This document shows, piece by piece, positions 16,051 to 27,485 of a stretch of DNA of 64,000 nucleotides (positions within the stretch are counted from its first letter, which is position 1; every line of letters starts with the position of its first letter). The translations under genes were made by a program, and so were the position numbers. Source of the DNA: Hyphomicrobium_A sp964493785 (GTDB taxonomy: Bacteria > Pseudomonadota > Alphaproteobacteria > Rhizobiales > Hyphomicrobiaceae); the NCBI GenBank assembly GCA_964493785.1, contig CAZBPM010000010.1, forward strand, positions 1 to 64,000, written 5' to 3'. Below the pieces are notes generated by a model, which saw only the letters and a program-made list of their open reading frames with translations, had not been told where the DNA came from and ran no database searches.

Positions 16051-16394
16051 GACGATAACCCTTAGGAAGGCCTAACCGCTGATCTAACTAGAGATTTCCT
16101 AAACTCCGATTAGCGCGGTTAGATCCATTGGAAGGTAATTGCGCTGCATCGGCCTATACGGTGCTGCGGCTGCCTATACAATTTACATCTATGATCGGGC
16201 GGTTCAATTGACGACCACCTCCACTGGTATCCGCCGATACGGCTTTTTGCGGGAAGTGCTGCGGCGATTCGTTGGCATCGGCCCACCGGGCACGGGCTAA
16301 TTACTTGCCGATCTCCTCGAACACCCCAGTTAACCCTTGGCCAGTTAACCGCTGGATTGTGAGTTTCGGGCTCTTTCAGGCTCTGGAGGCAACG
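16051..16394. promoter_or_regulatory. Divergent intergenic region with CCAGTTAACC direct repeat
   Basis: This 344-base gap lies between the divergent L,D-transpeptidase and PPC-protein genes and should hold both promoters. The clearest element is CCAGTTAACC at 16326-16335 and again at 16341-16350, 15 bases start to start and about 50 bases before the PPC gene start. The spacing between TTAA cores is 11 bases, not the 7 of a CtrA box. No gene is supported here; an in-frame upstream extension from 16272 lacks a ribosome site. Confidence 0.4.
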
Positions 16395-16922
16395 ATGTGG
16401 CGTCGATTGGCTGTTGCGAGCCTGACCTTGGCGGCCGTTTTGGCCGGCGCTCCGGTCCGAGCAGAGCCGCAGCCGGGCCCAAAGTATGCGAAAACGCCGA
16501 CCGGATACCTGATGGTGCTGCGGCAGGGTGACGACGTCATCGCCAGCATCGAGCAACTCGCCGAGCGCGAGGCAATCCCGAGCGCCAGCATTACGGGCAT
16601 CGGATTTGCTCACGACATCACTTTCGGCTTCTACGACTTCGCGAAGAAGGAATTTGATCCGAAGACCTTCCACGACATGGAGATCGCCGGCATGACCGGC
16701 AGTATCGCCTGGAAGGAAGGCAAGCCTTCGGTCCATCTCCACGCGTCCGCGGCCGGACGTGATTTCAACGCTGTCGGCGGCCACGTGCTGAAGGCCGAAG
16801 TGGGCACCGGCTCGGCCGAGATCACGCTGATCACGCACGACAGGAAGCTGGAGCGAAAGGTGGATCCCCGCCTCGGCGTCAATGTCCTGCAGCTGGACGC
16901 CGGTACAACACCGTCTCCGTAG
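16395..16922 (+). CDS. Secreted PPC/DUF296 domain protein
   Basis: A 175-residue protein with an N-terminal signal peptide (residues 1-24, MWRRLAVASL to a RAEP cleavage region) and a PPC (DUF296) domain. The domain shows YLMVLRQGDDVIASIEQLAE, ASITGIGFAHDITFGFYD and the conserved His cluster in VHLHASAAGRDFNAVGGHVL. PPC domains form trimers and are best known in plant AT-hook proteins and bacterial cytosolic proteins; an exported copy is less common, and no ligand is established. GGAGG seven bases upstream decides the ATG at 16395. Confidence 0.85.
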   Translation: MWRRLAVASLTLAAVLAGAPVRAEPQPGPKYAKTPTGYLMVLRQGDDVIASIEQLAEREAIPSASITGIGFAHDITFGFYDFAKKEFDPKTFHDMEIAGMTGSIAWKEGKPSVHLHASAAGRDFNAVGGHVLKAEVGTGSAEITLITHDRKLERKVDPRLGVNVLQLDAGTTPSP

Positions 16923-17222
16923 GACACAGAACACAGCGCCTGAGAAATGATTTTTGCGCCGCTCTGCTGCGTGCTGCCGCGGTCCTCACTCTCCGCCACG
17001 CCTCCTACGCCATACCCTCCCGCAACACGCACTGGACCATATTCGCTTCCGACCCTATCAGTCCGACGCGTGAAGGATCGGTCTTGGCCGCGAGCGTTGG
17101 CGAGATCGCGCGGCGGCGCAACCGCCGACGCGGTCGAAGGCCAAGCAGACGTCATTCACGACGACGCGATGTCCCGGTCCCGCTGCAGGTCCGGTGTCGT
17201 CGGGAGCTGGAAGGAGCTGAAA
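16923..17222. other. 300-base gap without a supportable gene
   Basis: The frame of the downstream DJ-1/PfpI gene stays open through this stretch, but the translation is low-complexity and unlike the family, and the ribosome site at 17209-17214 points to 17223. A GC-rich hairpin, GGCGG-CGCAA-CCGCC, lies near 17112-17126. I see no RNA gene or recognisable promoter. Confidence 0.4.
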
Positions 17223-17942
17223 ATGACGATGACCGACCAGGTCGAAGCGAACGCCAGACCCTTGCTGATAGGATCGTTGCTGTTCGAGGGGCTCGACCAA
17301 ATCGATCTGACGGGGCCGTTCGAAGTGCTTTCACGCGTCCCCGGCGCGAACTTGCAGCTGTTCGCCAAATCGACTGCACCCGTGCGCGATGTCCGCGGGC
17401 TCGCCCTCACGCCGGACGCGACCTTGTCCGAAGCCCCGCAGCTCGACGTGCTGCATGTGCCCGGCGGCTTCGGTCAGGAAGCGCTGATGGACGACCGTGA
17501 AACGCTCGACTGGATCGCGAGACAGGCGTCGGGCGCGCAGTTCGTTTTCTCGGTGTGCACCGGCGCGCTGATCTGCGGGGCGGCCGGCCTGCTCAAAGGA
17601 AAGCGTGCCACGACGCACTGGTCGTCACATCACTTGCTGGCTTTATTTGGTGCCACCGCTGTCGATGAACGGGTCGTCGTCGACGGCAACCTCGTCAGCA
17701 CGGCCGGCGTCACGGCCGGCATCGACGGGGCTTTGCGTTTGGCCGCGCTGCTTCGCGGCGACGATGCCGCGCGCACGATCCAGCTCTATATGGAATACGC
17801 GCCCGCGCCGCCCTTCGACAGCGGCACGCCCGACCGCGCGCCCGCCGCGGTGCTCCAGGCAGCACGCGCCACCTTTGCCGACATCACGCGGCAGCGAGAA
17901 GCCACCGCCCGCCGCGTTGGTCAGCGGCTAGGCATCGCTTAG
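17223..17942 (+). CDS. DJ-1/PfpI family protein, isonitrile-hydratase-like
   Basis: A 239-residue cytoplasmic DJ-1/PfpI protein. The nucleophile elbow cysteine is in FSVCTGALICGAAGLLKG, followed by RATTHWSSHHLL and the TAGVTAGIDGALRL segment, a combination typical of isonitrile hydratase (InhA) and of the N-terminal domain of AraC-type GATase regulators. No DNA-binding domain follows, so an enzyme is more likely. Isonitrile hydratases add water to isonitriles to form N-substituted formamides; the substrate here is unproven. AAGGAG eight bases upstream selects the ATG at 17223. Confidence 0.85.
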   Translation: MTMTDQVEANARPLLIGSLLFEGLDQIDLTGPFEVLSRVPGANLQLFAKSTAPVRDVRGLALTPDATLSEAPQLDVLHVPGGFGQEALMDDRETLDWIARQASGAQFVFSVCTGALICGAAGLLKGKRATTHWSSHHLLALFGATAVDERVVVDGNLVSTAGVTAGIDGALRLAALLRGDDAARTIQLYMEYAPAPPFDSGTPDRAPAAVLQAARATFADITRQREATARRVGQRLGIA

Positions 17943-18025
17943 CGCCTGAGTTCATCTCAAACGCGAACCGGGGACAGGCGTGAAGCCCATCCCCGGCAAA
18001 ACAATACAGTGTCGTGCAGGAATGC

Positions 18026-18757
18026 CTACTTGAGCGGCACTACATCTTCGCGACCACCGAACTTGTAGTTGACACCAAAGCGTACGACGTCGATGTCATG
18101 TTTCAACGTCTTGGCGCCGAGAACCGCGCCGGTACCTGAAGTGCCAAGCTCGTAGCTCTGCTCGTTGAAGTCGTAGCGCAGATACTCAGCGCGCAGCGAC
18201 CAGTTGCTGGCAATCAGCGTCTCGACGCCACCGCCGTACACCCAGCCGTCGACGGTTTCGCTGGCAGTCTTGCTGTATTGTCCGGCTGCGGCGGGACGGC
18301 AGTGGCCAAACTGAGCACCGTCCGGACAAGTCTGATTAAACGTCGTGTCACCCCACGCGTAACCGGCAGTCACGAACGGCAGGAAAGAACCGATCGCGTA
18401 GCCGAGTCGGCCGCGGACGCTGCCCAGACTGTCGATCTTGTAGCTTTGGGTCAGATAGTTGCCGTCGCGCTCCGTGCTCTCCGAGCCAAGGAATGAGAAA
18501 TCGACCTCTGCGCCGACGACCAGATTGCTAGCCTGGAGGTTGTAACCAAGCTGACCGCCAACGAGCCCGCCTTCAAGACTGGGACGAGGCGGTCCGGCAG
18601 GTGCGGGATCGGCACCCGGGTAGTCGATGTCGGCCCAGCTGTAGCCACCGTGGGCACCCACATAGAGGCCAGACCAGTTATAGTGATCTCCTGCAGCCGC
18701 CGGAGTAGCAAGAACCACAGCGCTGACGACAGCGCCAAATACGCCCGCACGCAACAT
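18026..18757 (-). CDS. Outer-membrane beta-barrel protein (Omp25/31-like)
   Basis: About 243 residues with a signal peptide ending near TPAAAG and an eight-strand beta-barrel of the OmpA/Omp25 porin-like family. Landmarks are WSGLYVGAHGGYSW, the GGLVGGQLGYNLQ turn, VRGRLGYAIGSFLPFVTAGYAW and the C-terminal HDIDVVRFGVNYKFGG, although the last residues (REDVVPLK) extend beyond the usual terminal aromatic. These proteins are abundant in rhizobial and Brucella outer membranes and bind LPS or peptidoglycan. GGGGGG lies just before ATG 18757; a GTG at 18775 would place that site inside the gene. Confidence 0.88.
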   Translation of the reverse strand: MLRAGVFGAVVSAVVLATPAAAGDHYNWSGLYVGAHGGYSWADIDYPGADPAPAGPPRPSLEGGLVGGQLGYNLQASNLVVGAEVDFSFLGSESTERDGNYLTQSYKIDSLGSVRGRLGYAIGSFLPFVTAGYAWGDTTFNQTCPDGAQFGHCRPAAAGQYSKTASETVDGWVYGGGVETLIASNWSLRAEYLRYDFNEQSYELGTSGTGAVLGAKTLKHDIDVVRFGVNYKFGGREDVVPLK

Positions 18758-19036
18758 ACGCAACCCCCCAAACACGCACTAAACAAACTTCAATACCCAA
18801 AATGGGTACGTCATCAGATCATACCCCTCAAGCGGGAACAGTGACGGCCTATGACTATCTATAGGTGTGTGGCGAATCAGCCACCATCTTTGGCGACAAG
18901 CTCGCTTGCCAGTCGAAATATGTTATGAAAAATCAAAGGCTTGGTCTGGTCAGTTGACGATGGAAATCATCGCAGCCTGCCAAGTCCGGGCGCGTGCAGG
19001 GGCAGCGACCCTTAGCTTTGCAGCCGCTCGTAGATT

Positions 19037-21049
<2,013 letters not shown>

Positions 21050-21344
21050 GTGTCTGTCCCGTCGATCTGACGTGCCGCAAGCACGGAACGCGGGGACTGG
21101 GGCCGAGAGCGGCGAATCCCTGGTTGGTCGTTGCTGCAGACCTCGCACGCCGCAGCCGGCCTTGGCAAGCGCCCGTGTTTTTCAGGCAACTCAGCTTGGC
21201 CGTCGGCTGTGGACGAAGCAGGCCCGCCGCCGCTCCGGCGCTGACAATTTGCACGCCCCGGCCAAAGCAATCTTAGGGGGTTCTGATGCCTCATTTCGCT
21301 CCCGGGACGGGAACAACAAGGTCAACAACGAGGAGAGAGTGATC

Positions 21345-21983
21345 ATGGCATCGACAGGCGAAGACGACACCGGCACCGATGCACACACCTGCCGCGAGGC
21401 CTCTGCGGTCTTCACCTCCGCCAAAGAGCTTCAGTCGGCCATCGATGCACTCCTTGCATCTGGCTTTACACGCGATGATCTGAGCGTGCTCGGCAGCGAG
21501 AAGGCGCTTCACGCCAAGTTCGGCGCCAAAATCCCCGATGCGGCCGAACTGGCCGACATTCCCGACACACCTCGCGGCACGTTCGTCTCCAGCGACACGC
21601 GCACTGAGGGCCTGGCCGCCCTTGCCGGCATTCCGGTCTATATAGGTGGAGCGGGTGCTGCGGCGATCGCCGGTGTTGGCGGAGCCGCTGTCCTCGCCAC
21701 GGCCGGTGCCGCGCTGGGAGCAGGGCTAGCCGCTGGAGCGCTGGGGCTGTATTGCGCCAAGCGCATGGAGAAGCGACACGCCGACCAGATCGACAAGCAT
21801 TTGGACCACGGCGGCCTCGTGCTCTGGGTTCGCACCGACGACCAGGGCGAGGAGGTGAAGGCCATGCAGGTCCTGCGCTCCAAGGACGCCAGCGACCTTC
21901 GAATGCACACCGTCACCTTGCCGTCGGGTGCCGATGCTGTGCCCTTCCACGACGCCCAGCCAGATCCGTTCCTCTGGAAATGA
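21345..21983 (+). CDS. Stress-type membrane-hairpin protein (YflT-like N-terminal domain), hypothetical
   Basis: A 212-residue protein of unknown function. Residues about 15-50 (REASAVFTSAKELQSAIDAL, LASGFTRDDLSVLG) resemble the heat-induced stress protein domain of YflT/general stress 17M proteins. Residues about 95-140 form a very Gly/Ala-rich hydrophobic hairpin (AAIAGVGGAAVLATAGAALG), and the C-terminal 65 residues are a soluble acidic region with RMEKRHADQIDKHLDHGG. GAGGAGAGAG upstream supports ATG 21345; the open frame extends upstream without family similarity. It stands alone between parE and the EamA gene. Confidence 0.75.
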   Translation: MASTGEDDTGTDAHTCREASAVFTSAKELQSAIDALLASGFTRDDLSVLGSEKALHAKFGAKIPDAAELADIPDTPRGTFVSSDTRTEGLAALAGIPVYIGGAGAAAIAGVGGAAVLATAGAALGAGLAAGALGLYCAKRMEKRHADQIDKHLDHGGLVLWVRTDDQGEEVKAMQVLRSKDASDLRMHTVTLPSGADAVPFHDAQPDPFLWK

Positions 21984-22123
21984 CGTAATCGGCGAGCCAT
22001 TCGGGCCGCACAGGTTGGCCATATCGCCGGCAAGCGATTATAAGCGCGCTTCCGGCAAGGCATCGCGTTGGGTGCCCACTCCCACAGGGCTCTCCAAGCG
22101 GCCCCAATAAGCGACCAAGAACA

Positions 22124-23059
22124 ATGACGATCCCGCCAGCTGGCGGCTCGGGGCATGAGCCGCCAGCTCCCCGCACCAAATCACGCTTTGACCCGCGGCT
22201 GCTGATGCTCGTGCCGGGGCTGGTATGGGCCGGCAACGCCATCGTCGCGCGTGCCGTCTCGACGGAAGTGCCGCCCATCGGGCTGGCATTCTGGCGCTGG
22301 GTTGTCGCCGCGCTGGTTGTTGCGCCCTTTGCATGGCGCCACGTCCGCCGCGACATGCCGGTCATGCTGGCGCGTTGGCCGATCATGCTGCTGCTGTCGG
22401 CGCTCGGCATCGCGTTCTTCAATGCCGCGCTCTACATTGCCGCGCACGAGACCACGGCGCTCAACATCGTGATGCTGCAGACGTCGTTGCCCGTGCTCGT
22501 CGTCTTCGCGACTTACCTTCTTTTCAAAGATGCGGTGACGGCGACCCAGGCCATCGGCATCGTCCTGTCGATCTCCGGCGCGTTGACACTCATCACCCAC
22601 GGCGACGCCCATGTGCTGACGCACCTGACATTCAACACCGGCGACCTCTGGATGCTATCGGCCTGTGTCGATTATGCGCTCTACACCGCGCTGCTTCGCC
22701 TTCGCCCCGACGTGCACCCGCTGAGTTTCCTCTTTGCCAGCTTCGTCATCGGCGCGGCGTTGCTTGTGCCGTTCTATGTCGCCGAGTCGTCGCTGGGCTT
22801 CCCGATGCCGCTCAACACACACGCGCTCCTGGCCGTCGGGTATGTGGCCATCTTCGCGTCCGCCATCGGCTATTTCGCCTACAACCGGTCGGTTGAGCTG
22901 CTGGGAGCCAACACCGCCGGGCTCGCCGTCTATCTGGTGCCGGTCTTCGGAACTATTCTGGCAATCCTGCTGCTGGGTGAGCATCCACAGATCTACCACT
23001 TCGTCGGCATCGGCCTTATCGCCGCTGGCATCGTTCTCGCGACGCGCCGACGGGTTTAG
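22124..23059 (+). CDS. EamA/DMT-superfamily exporter
   Basis: A 311-residue inner-membrane protein with ten predicted transmembrane helices in two EamA repeats. The first has LVPGLVWAGNAIVARAVS and ALNIVMLQTSLPVLVVFATYLLFKD; the second ends in ANTAGLAVYLVPVFGTILAILLLGE. Family members export metabolites such as amino acids, nucleosides or drugs; no substrate can be named. A cytoplasmic Pro/Gly-rich leader of 20 residues precedes helix 1. Its stop overlaps the convergent panC stop by four bases, so no space remains for a terminator between them. Confidence 0.9.
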   Translation: MTIPPAGGSGHEPPAPRTKSRFDPRLLMLVPGLVWAGNAIVARAVSTEVPPIGLAFWRWVVAALVVAPFAWRHVRRDMPVMLARWPIMLLLSALGIAFFNAALYIAAHETTALNIVMLQTSLPVLVVFATYLLFKDAVTATQAIGIVLSISGALTLITHGDAHVLTHLTFNTGDLWMLSACVDYALYTALLRLRPDVHPLSFLFASFVIGAALLVPFYVAESSLGFPMPLNTHALLAVGYVAIFASAIGYFAYNRSVELLGANTAGLAVYLVPVFGTILAILLLGEHPQIYHFVGIGLIAAGIVLATRRRV

Positions 23060-24000
23060 CCCGGCACGTTGTCGATCAGCCGCGTCTTGCCGAGCCACAC
23101 GGCACCGAGCACGCGTAGCGGCTTCTCGCCGATCCGCGACACGACCTTGAGCGTGTCGGCTTCCCGTACGGAGATATAGTCGACCTTGTTGAAGCCCGCG
23201 TCCGCGAGCTCGTTCGCCGCGGCCATGCCTAACGCCGTGATCTCGGGCAGTTCATGCTCCTGCGGCGGCGACATCGGATCGCTGAACAGCGGCGTCGCCC
23301 GCGGCGCCCTGGCACCCTTGCTGCCCGCGGCCCCGCTGACGATCTCCTTGGCCTTGACCGCCACCTCGCGCAGCACGCGATTGAGCATCGGAGCCACCTG
23401 CCGCTCCTCCGCCGAAAGGTAGACGTTGCGCGACGACAGCGCGAGGCCGTCACTCTCGCGTTCTGTCTCTACGCCGGCGATGTCCAGCGGAATGTCGAGG
23501 TCTCGCACCATCTGCCTGACCACGCACAGCTGCTGGTAGTCCTTCTCGCCGAACACTGCGACATCGGGCGTCGCCGCCCCGAACAGCTTGACGCAAACGG
23601 TCGCCACGCCGCCGAAGAAGTGCGGCCGGAATTCCGATTCGAGCCCTTGTGCAGCGCCCGCCGGCAGGATGCGCGTCGCGAACCCTTCCGGGTACATGTC
23701 GGCAACCGTGGGTGCCCATACGAGGTCGCTTTTCACCGTGGCAAGCTTGGCAAGGTCGCCCGCCTCGTCGCGCGGATAGCGGGCGAGGTCCTCGTGCGGC
23801 GCGAATTGCCCCGGATTGACGAAGATCGAAACCACGGTCCGGTCTGCCAGCTCGCCCGCGCGGCGTATCAGCTTGATATGCCCCGCATGCAGGGCGCCCA
23901 TGGTGGGCACGAGGGCGATCTTTAGGCCCTGGCGGCGCCAGTCGGCCACGACGGCCCGCAAATCTGGAACGCTCCGGACGACGTCGGGTTTGTTGGACAC
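23056..24000 (-). CDS. panC: Pantothenate synthetase
   Basis: A 314-residue ATP-dependent ligase that joins pantoate and beta-alanine to give pantothenate for coenzyme A. The HIGH-like nucleotide motif is MGALHAGH (34-41), followed by IFVNPGQFAPHEDLARYPR, VFGEKDYQQL and ALSSRNVYLS, the KMSKS-like loop. The protein is about 30 residues longer than usual because of a Pro/Ala-rich insertion after KAKEIVSGAAGS and before HELPEITALG. panB is not in the window. The gene converges with and overlaps the EamA gene. Confidence 0.95.
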   Translation of the reverse strand: MSNKPDVVRSVPDLRAVVADWRRQGLKIALVPTMGALHAGHIKLIRRAGELADRTVVSIFVNPGQFAPHEDLARYPRDEAGDLAKLATVKSDLVWAPTVADMYPEGFATRILPAGAAQGLESEFRPHFFGGVATVCVKLFGAATPDVAVFGEKDYQQLCVVRQMVRDLDIPLDIAGVETERESDGLALSSRNVYLSAEERQVAPMLNRVLREVAVKAKEIVSGAAGSKGARAPRATPLFSDPMSPPQEHELPEITALGMAAANELADAGFNKVDYISVREADTLKVVSRIGEKPLRVLGAVWLGKTRLIDNVPG

Positions 24001-24198
24001 GTATCAAGCCTCGCAAGCTTTCAGCGTGGCAACCTCTGGCGAGGCCGGCGCCCCGCGTCAAGCCCGCCCGATCAAGCCCGCAATGTGGCCAACCGCCCCG
24101 TCCGCGATCCTGTGGGCGCCGGGCGCGCACCCGCCCGCGATTTGCTACACTCCGGCAACACGAATCGCGTGCACGGCGTTAGATGTCCGAGGACCCGG

Positions 24199-27100
24199 AT
24201 GGTTGCAGTGAAGAATGCCGAGCAGGGCCGTGAGGTGATCGAGTGGGCCAAGGTGCCGCCGCGCGATGAAATCGCCGCGCACTACCTGCACGATGAGCAG
24301 CGCCTGCTCGACCGTCTGATTGAGCGCGCCGTTTTCTCCGAGGACGAGCGCCGCCGTACTTCCGATCTCGCCCGCCGGCTCGTGCACGCCGTCCGCAGCG
24401 ACCGCGCCAATCATGCCGGCGTCGATGCATTCATGCGCGAGTATGGCCTGTCGAGCGACGAGGGTGTGATCCTCATGTGTCTCGCCGAGGCACTGCTGCG
24501 CATTCCCGACAGCGACACCGCGGACGATCTGATCGCCGAGAAGCTGTCTGGCGGCCGCTGGGAAAAGCACCTCGGCCACTCCGACAGCATGTTCGTCAAC
24601 GCGTCGACCTGGGCGCTCATGCTCACTGGACGCATCGTCAAGCTACGTGACGCGCAGGGCGCCAACCCGTTCGATGCCTTGAAGCGCCTGGTCGCGCGCT
24701 CGGGCGAGCCGGTGATCCGTCAGGCCGTGCGTCAGGCCGTCAAGGTGCTCGGCGACCAGTTCGTGCTCGGCCGCACCATTCGCGAGGCCATCTCGCGCGC
24801 CGAGGACTGCCAGGAGAAGGGCTATCTCCTTTCCTACGATATGCTGGGCGAAGCCGCGCGCAGCGAAAAGGACGCTGAAGCCTATTTCGACCGCTACCTC
24901 GCCGCCATCGACGCCGTCGGTCAGGCAGCCGGGCCGTTCGGCATTCTGCACGCCGACGCGCTCTACGCACGCCCCGGCATTTCGGTGAAGCTCTCCGCGC
25001 TCCATCCCAGATTCGAGCCCGGCAAGGAGGAGCGTCTTGCCGGAGAGCTCGCTCCGCGCCTGTTCACGCTGGCGCGCACGGCTCGCGCCCGCGGCCTCAC
25101 TCTCACCATCGACGCCGAGGAGCAGGACCGCCTCGACCTGACGCTCGATATGTTCGCGCGCATGCTGACAAGCCCCGCGCTCGAGCATTGGAACGGCCTC
25201 GGCCTGGCAGTGCAGGCGTACGGCAAGCGCGCCGTTCCAACGCTCCGTTGGTTGCGCCGTCTCGCCGAGCACACCGGCAAGCGCATCCCCGTACGTCTCG
25301 TCAAGGGCGCCTACTGGGACAGCGAGATCAAATGGGCGCAGGAGCGTGCGCTCGCCGACTATCCCGTCTTCACCCGCAAGCAGCACACCGACGTTTCCTA
25401 TCTCGCCTGCATGAAGTTGCTGCTCAGCGACCGCAAGGCGTTCTACCCGCAGTTCGCGACGCATAATGCCTATTCCATCGCCGCCACCCACGTGGCAGCG
25501 GGCCAGACGAAATTCGAATTCCAGCGTCTGCATGGCATGGGCGAGCCGCTTTACGACCAGATCGTTGGCGAAACGGGCACGCTGAAGCGTCCCTGCCGCA
25601 TCTACGCGCCGGTCGGTAGTCACGAGGAGCTTCTGCCTTACCTCGTGCGGCGCCTGCTCGAGAACGGTGCCAACACATCCTTCGTCAACCGACTGGCCGA
25701 TGACGAGGCTGCAGTCGAAGATCTGATCCAGGATCCCGTTAAAGCGGCCGAGGCAGAACGCGCCGGCTCCGGCGCCGGCCAGTCCACTTCGATCCCACGC
25801 CCGCGCGACATCTTCATGCCGCAGCGCATGGCGGCGGCCGGCCTCGCACTTACTCAGTCGACAGTGCGCACCGCGCTGTTCGCAGAGATGGGCGACGCTC
25901 TCGACGACGTGTACGAGACCGGCCCCATCATCGGCGGCAAGGAAGCGCTCGGCAGCGAGGGCGAAAGCATCGTCAGCTGCCCGCACGACCGCCGCGAGCG
26001 CATCGGCACCGTGCACGTGACGACGCCCGCCCAGGCTGATGTCGCCATCGGCCGTGCCACCGCTGCGGCGTTGTCATGGGACAAGCTCGGCGGCGACAAG
26101 CGCGCCGACATTCTCGCCGCCGCCGCCGATCTCTTCGAGCGCGACAAGGCGCGCCTCATGGCGATCATCATCCGCGAGGCTGGCAAGACGCTGGAGGACG
26201 CCCAGGGCGATGTCCGTGAGGCTGTCGACTACCTGCGCTACTACGCGCTGGAGGCGCGCCGTCTGTTTGCCAGCCCCGTGGTGCTTCCCGGCCCGACCGG
26301 CGAACGCAACACCCTGAGCCTGCACGGGCGCGGCGTGATTGCGTGCATATCGCCCTGGAATTTTCCACTCGCGATCTTCACCGGGCAGGTCGCGGCAGCA
26401 CTCGCTGCTGGCAACGCGGTGCTCGCCAAGCCTGCCGAGCAGACGCCCATCACCGCATTCATGGCGACCAAGCTGCTGCACGAGGCCGGCGTCCCCGGCG
26501 ACGTGCTGCATCTGTTGCCCGGAAGCGGTCGCCTCGGCGCCGCGCTGGTCAAGGACGCACGCATCAAAGGCATCGCCTTCACCGGATCGAACGAGACGGC
26601 TTGGTCGATCCAGCGCGCGCTCGCCGATCGCCGCGGCGCGATTATCCCGTTCATCGCCGAAACCGGCGGCATCAATGCCATGATCGCCGACAGCTCCGCG
26701 CTGCCCGAGCAGGTGGTGCGCGATGCCGTCCGCTCCGCCTTCAATAGCGCCGGCCAGCGCTGCTCGGCTGCGCGCGTCCTCTTCCTGCAGGAGGACACCG
26801 CCGACGTCACGATCGATATGCTCGTCGGCGCCATCGAAGCGCTCGAGGTCGGCGATCCGTTCGAATATTCGACCGATATTGGCCCAGTCATCGACGAGGA
26901 GGCGCAGGACGACCTCGAAGGCCACAAGATCAAGATGCAGCGCGATGGCCGTCAGCTTGTCGATCTGCTGCTGCCCGAGGGTTGCCGCGCCGGCAGCTAC
27001 GTCACGCCGGCAGCATTCGAGATCGACAGGCTGTCAGTGCTCGATCGCGAGGTGTTCGGCCCCATCCTTCACGTGGTGCGCTACGATCGCGGCGCGCTCG

Positions 27101-27411
27101 ACAAGGTGGTCGCCGCCATCAACGCCACCGGCTACGGCCTGACGCTCGGCCTGCACAGCCGCATCGAGGGCGTGGCCGATTATGTCGCCGAGCACGCAAG
27201 GGTCGGTAATCTCTACGTCAATCGCAACCAGATCGGCGCGGTCGTCGGCGTCCAGCCGTTCGGCGGCGAGGGCCTGTCGGGCACCGGGCCCAAGGCCGGC
27301 GGCCCCAATTCGCTCTTCGCCTACGCCACCGAGCGCGTCCGCTCCACCGACATTACCGCGACTGGCGGCAACCTTGAGCTTCTCGCTGCGCCCGCAATTA
27401 CTCGCCGTTGA
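24199..27411 (+). CDS. putA: Bifunctional proline dehydrogenase / P5C dehydrogenase
   Basis: About 1070 residues, a PutA that oxidises proline to glutamate in two steps with FAD and NAD. The proline dehydrogenase barrel covers about 160-480 (LTLTIDAEEQDRLDLTLD, IPVRLVKGAYWD, YPQFATHNAYSI). The aldehyde dehydrogenase module covers about 560-1040 with ACISPWNFPLAIFTGQ and the catalytic C855 in AGQRCSAARVLF, and ends near GPKAGGPNSLFAYA. There is no ribbon-helix-helix DNA-binding domain, so unlike E. coli PutA it cannot repress its own gene. ATG 24199 follows GAGG by six bases; the open frame upstream to 24085 is not family-like. Confidence 0.93.
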   Translation: MVAVKNAEQGREVIEWAKVPPRDEIAAHYLHDEQRLLDRLIERAVFSEDERRRTSDLARRLVHAVRSDRANHAGVDAFMREYGLSSDEGVILMCLAEALLRIPDSDTADDLIAEKLSGGRWEKHLGHSDSMFVNASTWALMLTGRIVKLRDAQGANPFDALKRLVARSGEPVIRQAVRQAVKVLGDQFVLGRTIREAISRAEDCQEKGYLLSYDMLGEAARSEKDAEAYFDRYLAAIDAVGQAAGPFGILHADALYARPGISVKLSALHPRFEPGKEERLAGELAPRLFTLARTARARGLTLTIDAEEQDRLDLTLDMFARMLTSPALEHWNGLGLAVQAYGKRAVPTLRWLRRLAEHTGKRIPVRLVKGAYWDSEIKWAQERALADYPVFTRKQHTDVSYLACMKLLLSDRKAFYPQFATHNAYSIAATHVAAGQTKFEFQRLHGMGEPLYDQIVGETGTLKRPCRIYAPVGSHEELLPYLVRRLLENGANTSFVNRLADDEAAVEDLIQDPVKAAEAERAGSGAGQSTSIPRPRDIFMPQRMAAAGLALTQSTVRTALFAEMGDALDDVYETGPIIGGKEALGSEGESIVSCPHDRRERIGTVHVTTPAQADVAIGRATAAALSWDKLGGDKRADILAAAADLFERDKARLMAIIIREAGKTLEDAQGDVREAVDYLRYYALEARRLFASPVVLPGPTGERNTLSLHGRGVIACISPWNFPLAIFTGQVAAALAAGNAVLAKPAEQTPITAFMATKLLHEAGVPGDVLHLLPGSGRLGAALVKDARIKGIAFTGSNETAWSIQRALADRRGAIIPFIAETGGINAMIADSSALPEQVVRDAVRSAFNSAGQRCSAARVLFLQEDTADVTIDMLVGAIEALEVGDPFEYSTDIGPVIDEEAQDDLEGHKIKMQRDGRQLVDLLLPEGCRAGSYVTPAAFEIDRLSVLDREVFGPILHVVRYDRGALDKVVAAINATGYGLTLGLHSRIEGVADYVAEHARVGNLYVNRNQIGAVVGVQPFGGEGLSGTGPKAGGPNSLFAYATERVRSTDITATGGNLELLAAPAITRR

Positions 27412-27485
27412 CGTCGCCAGCATATTGCAGGCGGGTGCTCCGATCGCCATGCTTATGGTGAAACGGCACCTTAGAGCTAGTCGAG

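Noticed and set aside
16330..16348. CtrA binding site before the PPC gene
   Set aside because: The TTAA cores are separated by 11 bases instead of 7.
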